64,000 bases of DNA from Minicystis rosea (GCA_001931535.1 CP016211.1:5997573-6061572), one strand, 5' to 3'. Counted from the first letter of the stretch, positions 24,538-33,006 are shown. Numbers and translations: made by a program. The notes: a model not told the origin generated them from the sequence alone.

Positions 24538-26313
24538 ATGGCCCACTTCACGCTCATCCGCCCTCCGCACGTCTCCTCGTATCGCAGCTACGCCGTCGTG
24601 CGTGAGCCTCCACTCGGGCTCGCGTACGTGGCGGGTGCCATCGAGTCGGCGGGCCACCGGGTTACGATGATCGACGCCCTCGGCGAGGCGCTCGACACAC
24701 GCGAGCCGGCCGCCTATCCGGGCCTCGTCGCCTACGGCCTCCCGATTCCGGAGATCGTGCGTCGCATCCCAGCGACCACCGACGCCATTGGCATCTCGGT
24801 CATGTTCTCGCAGCAATGGCCGCACGTGGAGGCGATCGTCCGCGCCATTGCCGAGCGCTTCCCCAACGTCCCCTTGATCCTCGGCGGGGAGCACGCCACC
24901 GCGACCTGGCAATACCTCCTCGAACGTTGTCCGGGCGTGACCGTGTGCGTCCTCGGCGAGGGCGAGCTCACGGCCATCGCGATCGCCGACGCCATCGATG
25001 CCAAGTCCCCCTTCGACACGATCCCCGGCATCGCCCTCCGCATCGACGGGCGCCCGCAGAAGACGGAGCCGCGCCCGCGCCTGCGCGCGCCGGAGAGCCT
25101 CCCTTGGCCAGCGTGGCACCTGATTCCGCTCGATGCCTATTTCAGCCGCCGCCTCTACGGAATGGGCATCGACCGCGGCCGCTCTCTCCCCATCATGGCG
25201 ACACGGGGCTGCCCGTATCAATGCACCTTCTGCTCCAGCCCCTCGATGTGGACGACGCGATACGTCGCTCGCCCCGTCACAGACGTCGTCGACGAGATTG
25301 AGACCTACGTCAAGCGATATGGCATCTCCAACGTCGACTTCGAGGATCTCACCGCGTTCATCAAACGCAATTGGATCCTCGATCTGTGTCGCGAGCTGGA
25401 GCGGCGCAATCTCCGCATCACCTACCAGCTCCCCGTGGGCACGCGATCGGAGGCGCTCGATCGCGAGGTCCTCGAAGCCCTGTATCGGACGGGCTGCCGC
25501 AACATCGCCTATGCGCCCGAGTCGGGGTCTCCCCGGACGCTCGAGCGCATCAAGAAGAAGGTCCGCCTCGATCGGATGGTCGAATCCATCCGCGCAGCCG
25601 CGGACGTCGGCATGGTGGTCAAGGTCAACATGATGATCGGCTTTCCCTTCGAGGAGCGCCGCGACATGTGGGAGACACTGGCTTTCTGCTCGACCCTCGC
25701 CGAAAACGGCGTCGACGATCTCCAGCTCTACCCCTTCTGCCCCTATCCGGGGACGGAGCTTTACGACGAGCTCCGGCGCGAAGGCGTGCTGCCCGAGATG
25801 AGCAACGACTACTTCGCGTCGCTCACCTTCACCGAGTTCGGCCAGACGACGAGCGTTTGCCGCCACGTCCCCCAAAAGGAAATCAAGGCCTACCAGGTCT
25901 TCGGCATGCTCCTCACCCAAGCGGTCGGCTACGCCAGCCACCCGTCTCGCATCCTGAGGACCTTCGCCAACGTCGCCCGCGGCCGACACGACTCCATCGC
26001 CGAGCGCACGCTCGCCAGAGTCATCCGCCGCGGCCTCGCGGGATTGCACCGCTCCTCCGACGTCACACCGACATCGCCGACCGCGACATCGCCGGAGGTG
26101 CCCGCGCCCGTCCACACGAAGTCACCGGACGTGGTTACACCCCTGCCCACGAAATCACCGGACGTGCTCGTACCTCTTCGTACGAAATCATCGGACGTGG
26201 TTGCACCCCTTCACCCGAAATCACCCGAAGTCACCGCACCTCTCCACACGAAATCACCCGACGCGGCCGCACTGATTCACGCAGTGGCGGCCGAGACGGC
26301 CAACGGCGCCTGA
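24538..26313 (+). CDS. B12-binding-type radical SAM protein with repeat tail, copy 2
   Basis: A 591-residue protein. The B12-binding-type domain starts with MAHFTLIRPPHVSS and contains IDALGEA in place of D-x-H-x2-G, then LILGGEHAT and VCVLGEGE. The radical-SAM core has C225, C229 and C232 (RGCPYQCTFC) plus SSPSMWTTRY, NVDFEDLTAFI, YAPESGSPRT and KKKVRLDRM. The catalytic part ends near residue 510. The last ~80 residues are a low-complexity tail of six 11-residue units (consensus T-K-S-P-D-V-V-A-P-L-H), absent from the paralogues. A GGGGAG lies before ATG 24538. The sulfotransferase gene follows 16 bases downstream. Confidence 0.88.
   Translation: MAHFTLIRPPHVSSYRSYAVVREPPLGLAYVAGAIESAGHRVTMIDALGEALDTREPAAYPGLVAYGLPIPEIVRRIPATTDAIGISVMFSQQWPHVEAIVRAIAERFPNVPLILGGEHATATWQYLLERCPGVTVCVLGEGELTAIAIADAIDAKSPFDTIPGIALRIDGRPQKTEPRPRLRAPESLPWPAWHLIPLDAYFSRRLYGMGIDRGRSLPIMATRGCPYQCTFCSSPSMWTTRYVARPVTDVVDEIETYVKRYGISNVDFEDLTAFIKRNWILDLCRELERRNLRITYQLPVGTRSEALDREVLEALYRTGCRNIAYAPESGSPRTLERIKKKVRLDRMVESIRAAADVGMVVKVNMMIGFPFEERRDMWETLAFCSTLAENGVDDLQLYPFCPYPGTELYDELRREGVLPEMSNDYFASLTFTEFGQTTSVCRHVPQKEIKAYQVFGMLLTQAVGYASHPSRILRTFANVARGRHDSIAERTLARVIRRGLAGLHRSSDVTPTSPTATSPEVPAPVHTKSPDVVTPLPTKSPDVLVPLRTKSSDVVAPLHPKSPEVTAPLHTKSPDAAALIHAVAAETANGA
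26083..26280 (+). repeat. 33-base tandem repeat inside the B12-rSAM tail, six units
   Basis: Six in-frame units of 33 bases encode an 11-residue repeat with consensus T-K-S-P-D-V-V-A-P-L-H. Five clear units occupy 26116-26280 and one degenerate unit 26083-26115. The core ACGAAATCACCGGACGTG is nearly identical between units, while third-position and flank changes accumulate. Exact 33-base periodicity points to slippage-type expansion. Confidence 0.85.
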
Positions 26314-26329
26314 GCCTGCGCCCGAATCC

Positions 26330-27289
26330 ATGCGACACGATCCGCCGCGGCCCAACCTCTTCATCGTCGGCGCGCCCCGCTCGGGTACGACGGCCCTCCA
26401 CGCTTACCTCCGCACGCACCCCGGCATCTTCATGTCGGACCCGAAAGAGCCCATGTATTGGGCCGACGATCTCCCGGGCGCGATGCGATCGAGCTGGGCC
26501 CCGGTATCGACGCTCGACGCCTATCTCGCGCTCTTCGCGGGGGCGGAGCCGCATCATCGGGTGATCGGTGAGGCCTCGCCCATCTATCTTCGATCACACC
26601 GCGCCATCGCCCGAATCGAGGCCTTCCAGCCGGAGGCGCGCTACATCGCTCTCCTCCGCGATCCGGTCGATCTCGTCGCCTCGTATCACATGGAGCTGCT
26701 CTATCTCGGCTACGAGGACGTGAGCGATCTCGGCCTCGCCTGGGCGCTCCAGGACGAGCGCAGACGCGGACACCGCATTCCCCCGGGATGCGTCGAGCCC
26801 GAGCTGCTCCAATACGAAGCCATGGCCAAGCTCGGTGAGCAGGTCGAGCGCATGCTCTCGCTCGTGCCCCGCGCGCGCGTGAAATTCATCTTCTTCCCCG
26901 AGCTCGCCGAGAACCCTCGCCGGGTCTATCAGGAGACGCTCGCGTTCCTCGGTCTGCCGGACGACGGCCGCCGCCATTTCCCGCGCACCAACGCCGCCAA
27001 GCGCCTGCGAATCCCCGCGCTCGCACGGGCCCTCTACGCGCCGCCTCCTGTGATTGCCCCGCTCATCCACCGGATTCGGCGGGCCTATGCCCACACCCAT
27101 CCACGGCTCCAGGAGGCGCTCGCAAAGCTCCTCCGCCCCGACGCCGCGCGCCGCTCCATCGATCCTGGTTTGCGCGCCACGCTGACGGAGGCGTTCCGCG
27201 ACGATGCGCAGCTGCTCGCGCGCCTCACCGCCCGCGATGGCGGGAGCCCCATCGATGCTCATCCCGCTCCGCCGGAGGAGCACGCGTGA
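26330..27289 (+). CDS. PAPS-dependent sulfotransferase
   Basis: A 319-residue sulfotransferase. The 5'-phosphosulfate loop is FIVGAPRSGTTALH (11-24) and the 3'-phosphate-binding region is IALLRDPVDLVASYH near 105-119. Both are standard for PAPS-dependent O- or N-sulfotransferases. The C-terminal third is helical and basic. The gene sits between the B12-rSAM gene (16 bases upstream) and a JmjC oxygenase whose GTG overlaps its stop. It probably sulfates the product or an intermediate made by the flanking oxygenases; sulfation of a hydroxyl installed by one of them is an attractive but untested idea. Confidence 0.9.
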   Translation: MRHDPPRPNLFIVGAPRSGTTALHAYLRTHPGIFMSDPKEPMYWADDLPGAMRSSWAPVSTLDAYLALFAGAEPHHRVIGEASPIYLRSHRAIARIEAFQPEARYIALLRDPVDLVASYHMELLYLGYEDVSDLGLAWALQDERRRGHRIPPGCVEPELLQYEAMAKLGEQVERMLSLVPRARVKFIFFPELAENPRRVYQETLAFLGLPDDGRRHFPRTNAAKRLRIPALARALYAPPPVIAPLIHRIRRAYAHTHPRLQEALAKLLRPDAARRSIDPGLRATLTEAFRDDAQLLARLTARDGGSPIDAHPAPPEEHA

Positions 27290-28191
27290 CCGCATTGCCC
27301 GCAATCGATACACGCAGCGCCTACGACGGGGCCATGCGCGCGCTCCGCCTCTCGCTGGGCCGCCCGCCGGCGCGCGCCGCCGACATCGCTCGGCTGCACC
27401 TCCCCAGCATCGATCGCTTCGAGCGCGAGCACCGGCGCGCCTCGCGCCCCGCGCTGCTCGAAGGCCTGACCGAGCGCTGGCCGCGCCGTCCCTCCGTCGA
27501 CGGTCTCCGTGACCGCTTCTCCGATCGCCGATTGCCTGTCACGATGGCGCCCGGCGGCAAGGTCGATCCCAACGCGCGCGCGGGCGTCATCTATCAAGCG
27601 ATGCTCCTCGGCGAATACGTCGACAAGCTCCCTGAGCCCACGCACCCCGGCTATTACATGGTGGTCCCGCTGGAGAGCTCGCTCCCCGAGCTGCTCGCTG
27701 ACATCGAAGCTCCGCAATACACGGTAGGCGCGTGGTGGTCCACGACGCGTCTCTGGCTGAGCGCCAAAGACACCTCCTCTCCCCTCCACCGGGACATCGC
27801 CGACAACATCATCGTCCAACTCCAAGGGCGGAAACGCATCCTCCTCTATCCCCCGGATCACACCGCGTGGCTCTACTCCAACGCGCTCACGTCGGGACTG
27901 CCCAATTTCAGCCGCTTCGATCCGGAGGCGCCCGACTACGATCGTTTCCCCCACGCACGTCACGCCGAGCCGTTGGAGGTGACGCTCCACCCGGGAGAGG
28001 CCCTGTTCCTTCCTTCGGGGTGGTGGCACCAAGTCCGTGCCGTGGACATCTCGGTGACCATCAATTTCTGGTGGGCACGCGGCAAGCTGGAGCTCATGGT
28101 GCGCCTCGCCGAGCTGGTCAAACGAGCAAGAGGGCTCGAGATGTACGGGCTCCGCGGCTCAGCCTCGAAGAACGGGCATACCGTGAAGTGA
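27286..28191 (+). CDS. JmjC/cupin-8 family Fe(II)/2OG oxygenase, copy 2
   Basis: A 301-residue cupin-like oxygenase with H168-x-D170 (PLHRDIADNIIVQ) and H248 (LPSGWWHQVRAV) as iron ligands, and GRKRILLYPPD after the first strand pair. It is the paralogue of 23612-24454 and has a longer N-terminus with ASRPALLEGLTERWP. GTG 27286 overlaps the sulfotransferase TGA (GTGA), implying coupled translation. It is the last gene of the operon; a perfect hairpin terminator follows immediately. Confidence 0.87.
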   Translation: MTALPAIDTRSAYDGAMRALRLSLGRPPARAADIARLHLPSIDRFEREHRRASRPALLEGLTERWPRRPSVDGLRDRFSDRRLPVTMAPGGKVDPNARAGVIYQAMLLGEYVDKLPEPTHPGYYMVVPLESSLPELLADIEAPQYTVGAWWSTTRLWLSAKDTSSPLHRDIADNIIVQLQGRKRILLYPPDHTAWLYSNALTSGLPNFSRFDPEAPDYDRFPHARHAEPLEVTLHPGEALFLPSGWWHQVRAVDISVTINFWWARGKLELMVRLAELVKRARGLEMYGLRGSASKNGHTVK

Positions 28192-28193
28192 AA

Positions 28194-28223
28194 AAGAGTC
28201 GATGATCGCCATCATCGACTCTT
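28194..28223. terminator. perfect 13-bp hairpin, bidirectional terminator
   Basis: Arms 28194-28206 (AAGAGTCGATGAT) and 28211-28223 pair perfectly around a four-base loop. A-rich sequence lies on the left and TTCTTC on the right. It sits between the convergent stops at 28191 and 28246, so it can end transcription from both sides. Confidence 0.85.
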
Positions 28224-28245
28224 CTTCATCTCCAGACGCACGTCG

Positions 28246-29871
28246 TCAGATCGCGCGGGCAATCAGCGGGAGGCGCCGCTTCGTCTTCTCTCGAGGACCC
28301 GAGCTCCCGCTCCCCTCGGCGCTCGAAGGCGGCGGCGGTGGACGCGGCGGCGGCGTGGGATCGAGCGCGGCCGGCGAGCGCCACGGAATCCAGGAGACGA
28401 GCTTTTCTTCCAGCGACGTCACGCACCGGCCGGTCACCACGTTGCGCAGCGTGCGGAGCACGCGCGAGGGATGACGGGCATATCCCACCGCGATGAACGC
28501 GCTCATGCCCGCGATGCGATAGACGTTGAGCTCGGTGGCCCCGATGGCTTTGCACATCGAGACCGTGTGAAACATATCCATGTATCCGAGGCCGGCGAGA
28601 TAATCATTGCTCATCTCGGGCAGCGCACCCTCGGCGAGGAGCTCGTCGTAAAGGGCCGTCCCCGGATAGGGGCTGTAGGGGAAGAGCGGAATGTCCTCGA
28701 CGCCAATCCAAGCGAGCTTGGTGCAAAACCAGATGGTCTCGAACACATCGCGCCGGGTCTCGAACGGAAACCCGATGATCATGTTCACCTTGACCACGAT
28801 GTCGAGATCGAGCGCCTTCTTCATGGAGGCGATCATCCGATCGAGGTGGACCTTCTTCTTGATGCGCTTGAGCGTCCGCACCGACCCCGACTCGGGAGCA
28901 TACGTGAGGTTCGACACCCCTGCCTCCGCGAGGGCCCGAAGCGTCTCCTCGTCGAGGGCTTCGCTGCGCGTCCCGCTCGGGAGCTGAATGGTGATGCGGA
29001 GCCCGCGCCGCTGGATCTCCTCGCAAAGCTCGAGCGTCCATTCCCGGTGAATGAAGGCCGTGAGATCCTCGAAATCGATGTTGGTGACGCCCCAGCGAAC
29101 GTAATAATCCTCGATCTCGTCGACGATGTCTTTGACGGGACGCACGTAATATCGCGTCGTCCACATATCGGGGCTCGAACAGAACGTGCAGAGATAGGGG
29201 CAGCCCCGCGTGGCCAGCATCGGCAGCGCGCGACCGCGGTTGACGCCGTGGCCGAAGCCGCTCTCGAAATAGGCCTCGAGCGGGAACAAGTGCCATGCCG
29301 GCCGCGGGATGTCGCCCAAGGCCGAGAGGCGCGCCCGCGGCGGCGCCCGGTGCGGCCGGCCCTCCCGGCGATAAGCGATGCCCGTAATCGATTCGAGCGT
29401 CCTGCGTCCATCGAGCCAAGCGGCGATGTCCACGATCGCCTCTTCGCCCTCGCCGAGGACACAGAGCGTGAGCTCCGGGCAGCTCTCGAGCGAATACGAC
29501 CACGCGGCCGTCGCGTGCTCTCCCCCGGCGATGATGGCCGCATTGGGAAAGCGCGCGCGAATGGCCCGCACGATCGCCTCCACGTGCGGCCATTGCTGCG
29601 AGAACATGACCGACAGCGCCACGCCTTCGATGTCCTCCGGCAGGCGCTCGACGATCTCGGCGATGGTGAGCCCATACGCCACCAGCGCCGGATGGGCGCC
29701 GGGATAACGCGCGCGCGGCGCCTCGCCGAGCGCATCGATGACGGTGACGCGATGTCCGGCGGCGAGCAGCGCTCCGGCGATGTACGCGGCGCCCAGCGGC
29801 GGCACGATGCGCGTGCTGTAGGAGCGGCGCGACGTGACCGCGGGGGGACGGATCAGCGCGATGTGGCTCAT
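28246..29871 (-). CDS. B12-binding-type radical SAM protein, copy 3
   Basis: A 541-residue protein close in sequence to the copies at 24538 and 29885. It opens with MSHIALIRPPAVTS, has IDALGEAPRARY in the B12-binding-type domain and AGGEHATAAWSY. The radical-SAM cysteines are C224, C228 and C231 (RGCPYLCTFC) followed by SSPDMWTTRY. NIDFEDLTAFIH, YAPESGSVRT and KKKVHLDRM complete the subgroup signature. The final 45 residues are proline-rich (PTPPPRPPPPPSS) then basic, ending KRRLPLIARAI, similar to the tail of the next copy. It lies 13 bases downstream of that copy on the minus strand, so they form a bicistronic unit. Confidence 0.88.
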   Translation of the reverse strand: MSHIALIRPPAVTSRRSYSTRIVPPLGAAYIAGALLAAGHRVTVIDALGEAPRARYPGAHPALVAYGLTIAEIVERLPEDIEGVALSVMFSQQWPHVEAIVRAIRARFPNAAIIAGGEHATAAWSYSLESCPELTLCVLGEGEEAIVDIAAWLDGRRTLESITGIAYRREGRPHRAPPRARLSALGDIPRPAWHLFPLEAYFESGFGHGVNRGRALPMLATRGCPYLCTFCSSPDMWTTRYYVRPVKDIVDEIEDYYVRWGVTNIDFEDLTAFIHREWTLELCEEIQRRGLRITIQLPSGTRSEALDEETLRALAEAGVSNLTYAPESGSVRTLKRIKKKVHLDRMIASMKKALDLDIVVKVNMIIGFPFETRRDVFETIWFCTKLAWIGVEDIPLFPYSPYPGTALYDELLAEGALPEMSNDYLAGLGYMDMFHTVSMCKAIGATELNVYRIAGMSAFIAVGYARHPSRVLRTLRNVVTGRCVTSLEEKLVSWIPWRSPAALDPTPPPRPPPPPSSAEGSGSSGPREKTKRRLPLIARAI

Positions 29872-29884
29872 GACGCGATTTCTC

Positions 29885-31521
29885 TCATGACACGGACTCG
29901 AGCACGGGGAGGCTCCGGCGACGCTTGGGATGGGCGACAGGCTCTTTGGCGGCCACCACCGGAGGAGGCGCGGGCGTCGGGCGAGCCGCGCGACGCCGCT
30001 GCAACATCTCCACGAGCCGCTGCTCCAAGACGGTGTCGCTCCGCTCGGCGACCAAGTTCCTCGCGGTGCGGAGGAGGCGCCACGGCCTACGCACGTACCC
30101 CGCCGCGTAGAACGCGCTCATCCCCACCACGCGATACAGGTTGAGCTCGCGAGGACCGATGTGCTCGCACACGGTGGCCGTCGCCGAGATATCCATGTAG
30201 CCGAGCCCAGCGAAGTATTCGTTGCTGGGCTCGGGAATGGCACCCTTCCGCCGGAGATCCTCGTAGAGCTCCGTCCCCGGATAGGGGCTGAACGGGAAGA
30301 GCGGCAGGTCGTCGACACCGGCCCACGCCGCGCGCAACCCGAAGAGCAGCGTCTGCCACACATCACGCCGGGTCTCGTCCGGGAAACCGATGATGAGGTT
30401 GCACTTGAGGTTCATCCCCACCGCCTTGGCGGCGCGCATCGACGCGAGCACCCGCTCCGGGACGACCTTCTTCTTGATGGCCGCGAGCGTCCGCGGAGAT
30501 CCGGACTCGGGCGCATAGGTGATGTTGCGACAGCCCGTGCGATGAAGCGCGGAGAGCACCTCTTCGTCGAGGGCCTCGCTCCGCGTCCCACTCGGGAGCT
30601 GATAAGTGATGCGGATCTTGCGGCGCTCGAGCTCCGCACAGAAATCGAGGATCCAACCACGTTTGACGATGGCGGTGAGATCCTCGAAATCGACGTTGTC
30701 GATGCGATACGCCGCGATGTAGTCCTCGATCTCGTCGACGACCTCGGCCGGCGGCCGTGTCTCGTAGCGCGTCGTCCACATGGCCGGGCTCGAGCAAAAC
30801 GTGCATCGATAAGGACAGCCTCGGGTGGCGAGCATGGGAATCGAGCGCCCTTGACCCACGCCGTGCGCAAAGCCCCCTTCCAGGTAGCTCTCGAGCGGAA
30901 ACAAGTGCCAAGCCGGCCGCGGAATGGCAGCCATGGCGCGGATCCGCGCGCGCGGCGGAGGCCGGACGGGCACGCCGCCTTGTCGGTACGCCACGCCCGG
31001 AATCCCTTCGAGCGGACGCTTCGCGGCGATGCACGCGGCGAGCTCGGCCGCCGACTCCTCGCCTTCGCCGAGCACGCAGACAGTCACCTCGGGACAATGC
31101 GCGAGCAAATAGGACCACGTCGCGGTGGGATGCTCGCCGCCGAGGAAGATGGGCACGGTCGGCAGGCGCGCGCGAATCGCGCGGAGCAGCGCCTCGACAT
31201 GCGGCCATTGCTGCGAGAACATCACCGAGAGACCGATTCCCTGGACGCCGGGGGAATGCGCTCGACGATCTCCGCAATCGAAAGCCCCCAGGCGACGAGC
31301 CCCGGATGCGCCGTCGCGTACCGCGCGAGCGGCGCTTCGCCGAGCGCGTCGATGACCGAGACACGATGTCCATCGGACTCGAGCCTAGCCGCGACGTACG
31401 CCAAGCCGAGGGGAGGCACGATGCCGACGCTGTAAGCCCCCGCAGACGAGACAGCCGGAGGCCGAATCAGCAGAATGTGTGCTGGTCCTCCAGAGTCGGC
31501 ATCGTCTCGGCCATCATACAT
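29885..31521 (-). pseudogene. B12-binding-type radical SAM protein, copy 4, single-base frameshift
   Basis: The frame from ATG 31521 encodes the B12-domain start (HILLIRPPAVSSAGAYS, then IDALGEAPLARY and LSIAEIVERIPP) and stops at 31222. The rest (SVMFSQQWPHVEALLRA onward) is in another frame to 29885. Adding one base to the G run at 31250-31254 restores PPGVQGIGLSVMF, matching copies 2 and 3. The remainder has the radical-SAM motif RGCPYRCTFC, SSPAMWTTRY and KKKVVPERV. A proline-rich tail ends KRRRSLPVLESVS. I expect the real gene to be intact, about 540 residues. A TTGACA promoter precedes it. Without that base, the product would lose its link to the B12 domain. Confidence 0.82.
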
Positions 31522-31958
31522 AGAGCCCAGGCCACGCTATCGTCCGGCGCGCGAAAGTGTCAAGGCGCGTCCGCGAAGCCTCGCGGCCGAGCCCGCCGCA
31601 TTCACGCGCCCACGCCGCCGCACCTCCCGCGCGCCCCCACTGTCGGCGCGCTGCGGCAAATAGAAACGAGATCGGCGAGCGTGCGTCGCAGCCATCGCCT
31701 CGCCGCGCGCCGAGCCCATCCGCCCCCTCGTCTCACGCGCCGAGCCGAGCCGGTCATGCAGGCCTTTCCATGGCCTGCCCCTCACCTCGGACAAACAGCG
31801 TCCCATCCCTCGCAGATGACCGTTTACGGCCACCGCTCGCTCGATCCATCTTCGGCGCCGACCTCGCGTGAAGCAGACGACTCCCATTCCGAGCCACCTC
31901 GCGTCTCGCCAGTCGTCGACCACGTGCGAGCCATCTTGATCGGAGCCGACCAGCAATC
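31522..31958. other. 437-base divergent intergenic region
   Basis: No gene is supported here. It contains the promoter of the minus-strand B12-rSAM pair near its left end and, presumably, the promoter of the pentapeptide-repeat gene at its right end. It marks the right boundary of the tailoring island. Confidence 0.5.
31536..31563 (-). promoter_or_regulatory. TTGACA promoter of the B12-rSAM pair
   Basis: On the minus strand TTGACA (31563-31558) is followed after 16 bases by GATAGC (31541-31536), 14 bases before ATG 31521. The flanking text GCCTTGACAC is the same as in the two duplicated elements upstream of 7296 and 19616. Confidence 0.5.
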
Positions 31959-32564
31959 ATGAACCCGTTCGAAGGCAAGGATTCGTTCGAGGGCGAGACA
32001 TTCGACGGGATCACGCTCGAACGGGCGATCCTCGGCGATCGCGAATTCTCCAACTGCGTATTCCGCCGCTGCTCGCTCCGCGAGAGTCGGTGGGCACGCA
32101 CCCGGCTCGAAGACTGCGTATTCGAAGCCTGCGACTTGAGCCAAACCGATCCCACCATGCTCTCGCTGCGAGGCGTCGCCTTCACCTCTTGCAAGCTGAT
32201 GGGCATCAACTGGACGAACATCGCCAAGTTCCCCGACGTCTCCTTCGAGGACTGCGACCTCCGATACACCGTCATGGACTCGCTCGCTCTGCGCAAAACA
32301 CGCTTCCAGCGCTGCGCCATCACCGAGTCCGTCTTCGCATCGACCGACTTCGGCGGCGCCAAGTTCGAGGAGTGCCGTTTCACCGGCACCCGCTTCGACG
32401 GTTGCGACCTGCGCAATGCGCAATTCCCCCGCTCCTCCGGCCTGTTCGTCGATCCCGCGAGAAACAAGGCAAAAGGCGCCCGCATCCCGCTCGAGAGCGC
32501 GATCCTCCTCGCCACCTCGTTCGGCATGCACGTGCTCGGCTTCACCGAGCAGCGGGACGAATAG
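31959..32564 (+). CDS. pentapeptide-repeat protein
   Basis: A 201-residue protein built from pentapeptide repeats. The units show the usual A(D/N)LxX look with aromatic or Cys/Leu centres, for example FSNCVFRRCSLRESRW, LEDCVFEACDLSQTD, VSFEDCDLRYTVMDSL and AKFEECRFTGTRFDGCDLRN. These form a right-handed quadrilateral helix. A hydrophobic C-terminal stretch (SAILLATSFGMHVLGF) could pair a dimer, as in Qnr-like proteins. Roles in this family range from gyrase protection to unknown; nothing here decides. It starts at ATG 31959 and is not obviously co-transcribed with any neighbour. Confidence 0.88.
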   Translation: MNPFEGKDSFEGETFDGITLERAILGDREFSNCVFRRCSLRESRWARTRLEDCVFEACDLSQTDPTMLSLRGVAFTSCKLMGINWTNIAKFPDVSFEDCDLRYTVMDSLALRKTRFQRCAITESVFASTDFGGAKFEECRFTGTRFDGCDLRNAQFPRSSGLFVDPARNKAKGARIPLESAILLATSFGMHVLGFTEQRDE

Positions 32565-32629
32565 AGGCCTCGTCGACGACGCACATCGACACATCGATGC
32601 AGCACGGGCACGAGCCGCTCGAGCCCGCC

Positions 32630-32904
32630 TCACCCTTTCGTGGCATTCGCCCGTGCCATGAATTCCCCACACAGCCCATCGATGGACGCTCGCAACGCCT
32701 CCATCGTCACATCCGCGCCTCCGTTTGCGCGAAGATGCGGCAGGAGCCAAATTTGCCTGGGTTCTTTGCGTACCAGGCGTCGCCGAGCGATTGCATCTGA
32801 TCCATCTCGCGGACGGTGACCTCGCCGTCGAAGAGATGAACCCCGAGACGACCGGCGACGGACGTCCACGCCGTCGGCAGGCGGATGACCGGCTGAAACT
32901 TCAT
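32630..32904 (-). pseudogene. small conserved-looking protein, single-base frameshift
   Basis: From ATG 32904 the frame reads MKFQPVIRLPTAW, then VHLFDGEVTVREMDQMQSLG and DAWYAKNPGKFGSCRIFAQ, and stops at 32707. A second frame continues GGADVTMEALRASIDGLCG to a stop at 32630. One extra A in the AAA near 32725 joins them as RIFAQNGGADVTM, giving about 91 residues. The layout (strand, G-x-V-T, long helix) suggests a small alpha/beta domain somewhat like STAS-type or other myxobacterial small domains, but I do not recognise it. The coding case rests on continuity across the frames. Confidence 0.45.
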
Positions 32905-32944
32905 CGGCGCGGAGGATAACCGAGGTGTGGGCGCTGCATCACGC

Positions 32945-32973
32945 TTGACGCGCGCCAGGTCCTCCGTTTAGCG
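32945..32973 (+). promoter_or_regulatory. promoter of the TetR-P450 operon
   Basis: TTGACG (32945-32950) with TTAGCG 17 bases later (32968-32973) precedes the palindromic operator, which would cover the transcription start. Confidence 0.35.
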
Positions 32974-32984
32974 TTAGACCACTC

Positions 32985-33006
32985 GGTCGAACCGTTCGGT
33001 ACGACC
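32985..33006. promoter_or_regulatory. 22-base palindromic operator, likely for the TetR at 33030
   Basis: The left arm GGTCGAACCG and the right arm CGGTACGACC are inverted copies, matching at 18 of 22 positions around a central TT. It lies 24 bases before the TetR start codon and just downstream of the promoter hexamers. This is the usual place for autorepression. Confidence 0.6.

Noticed and set aside
26083..26280. The 33-base repeats as a CRISPR array or mobile-element end
   Set aside because: The units are contiguous, in frame and lack spacers; they encode a continuous protein tail.
1..31563. Saxitoxin or close analogue pathway
   Set aside because: Shared tailoring families only; no SxtA-like PKS, amidinotransferase or cyclase is visible.
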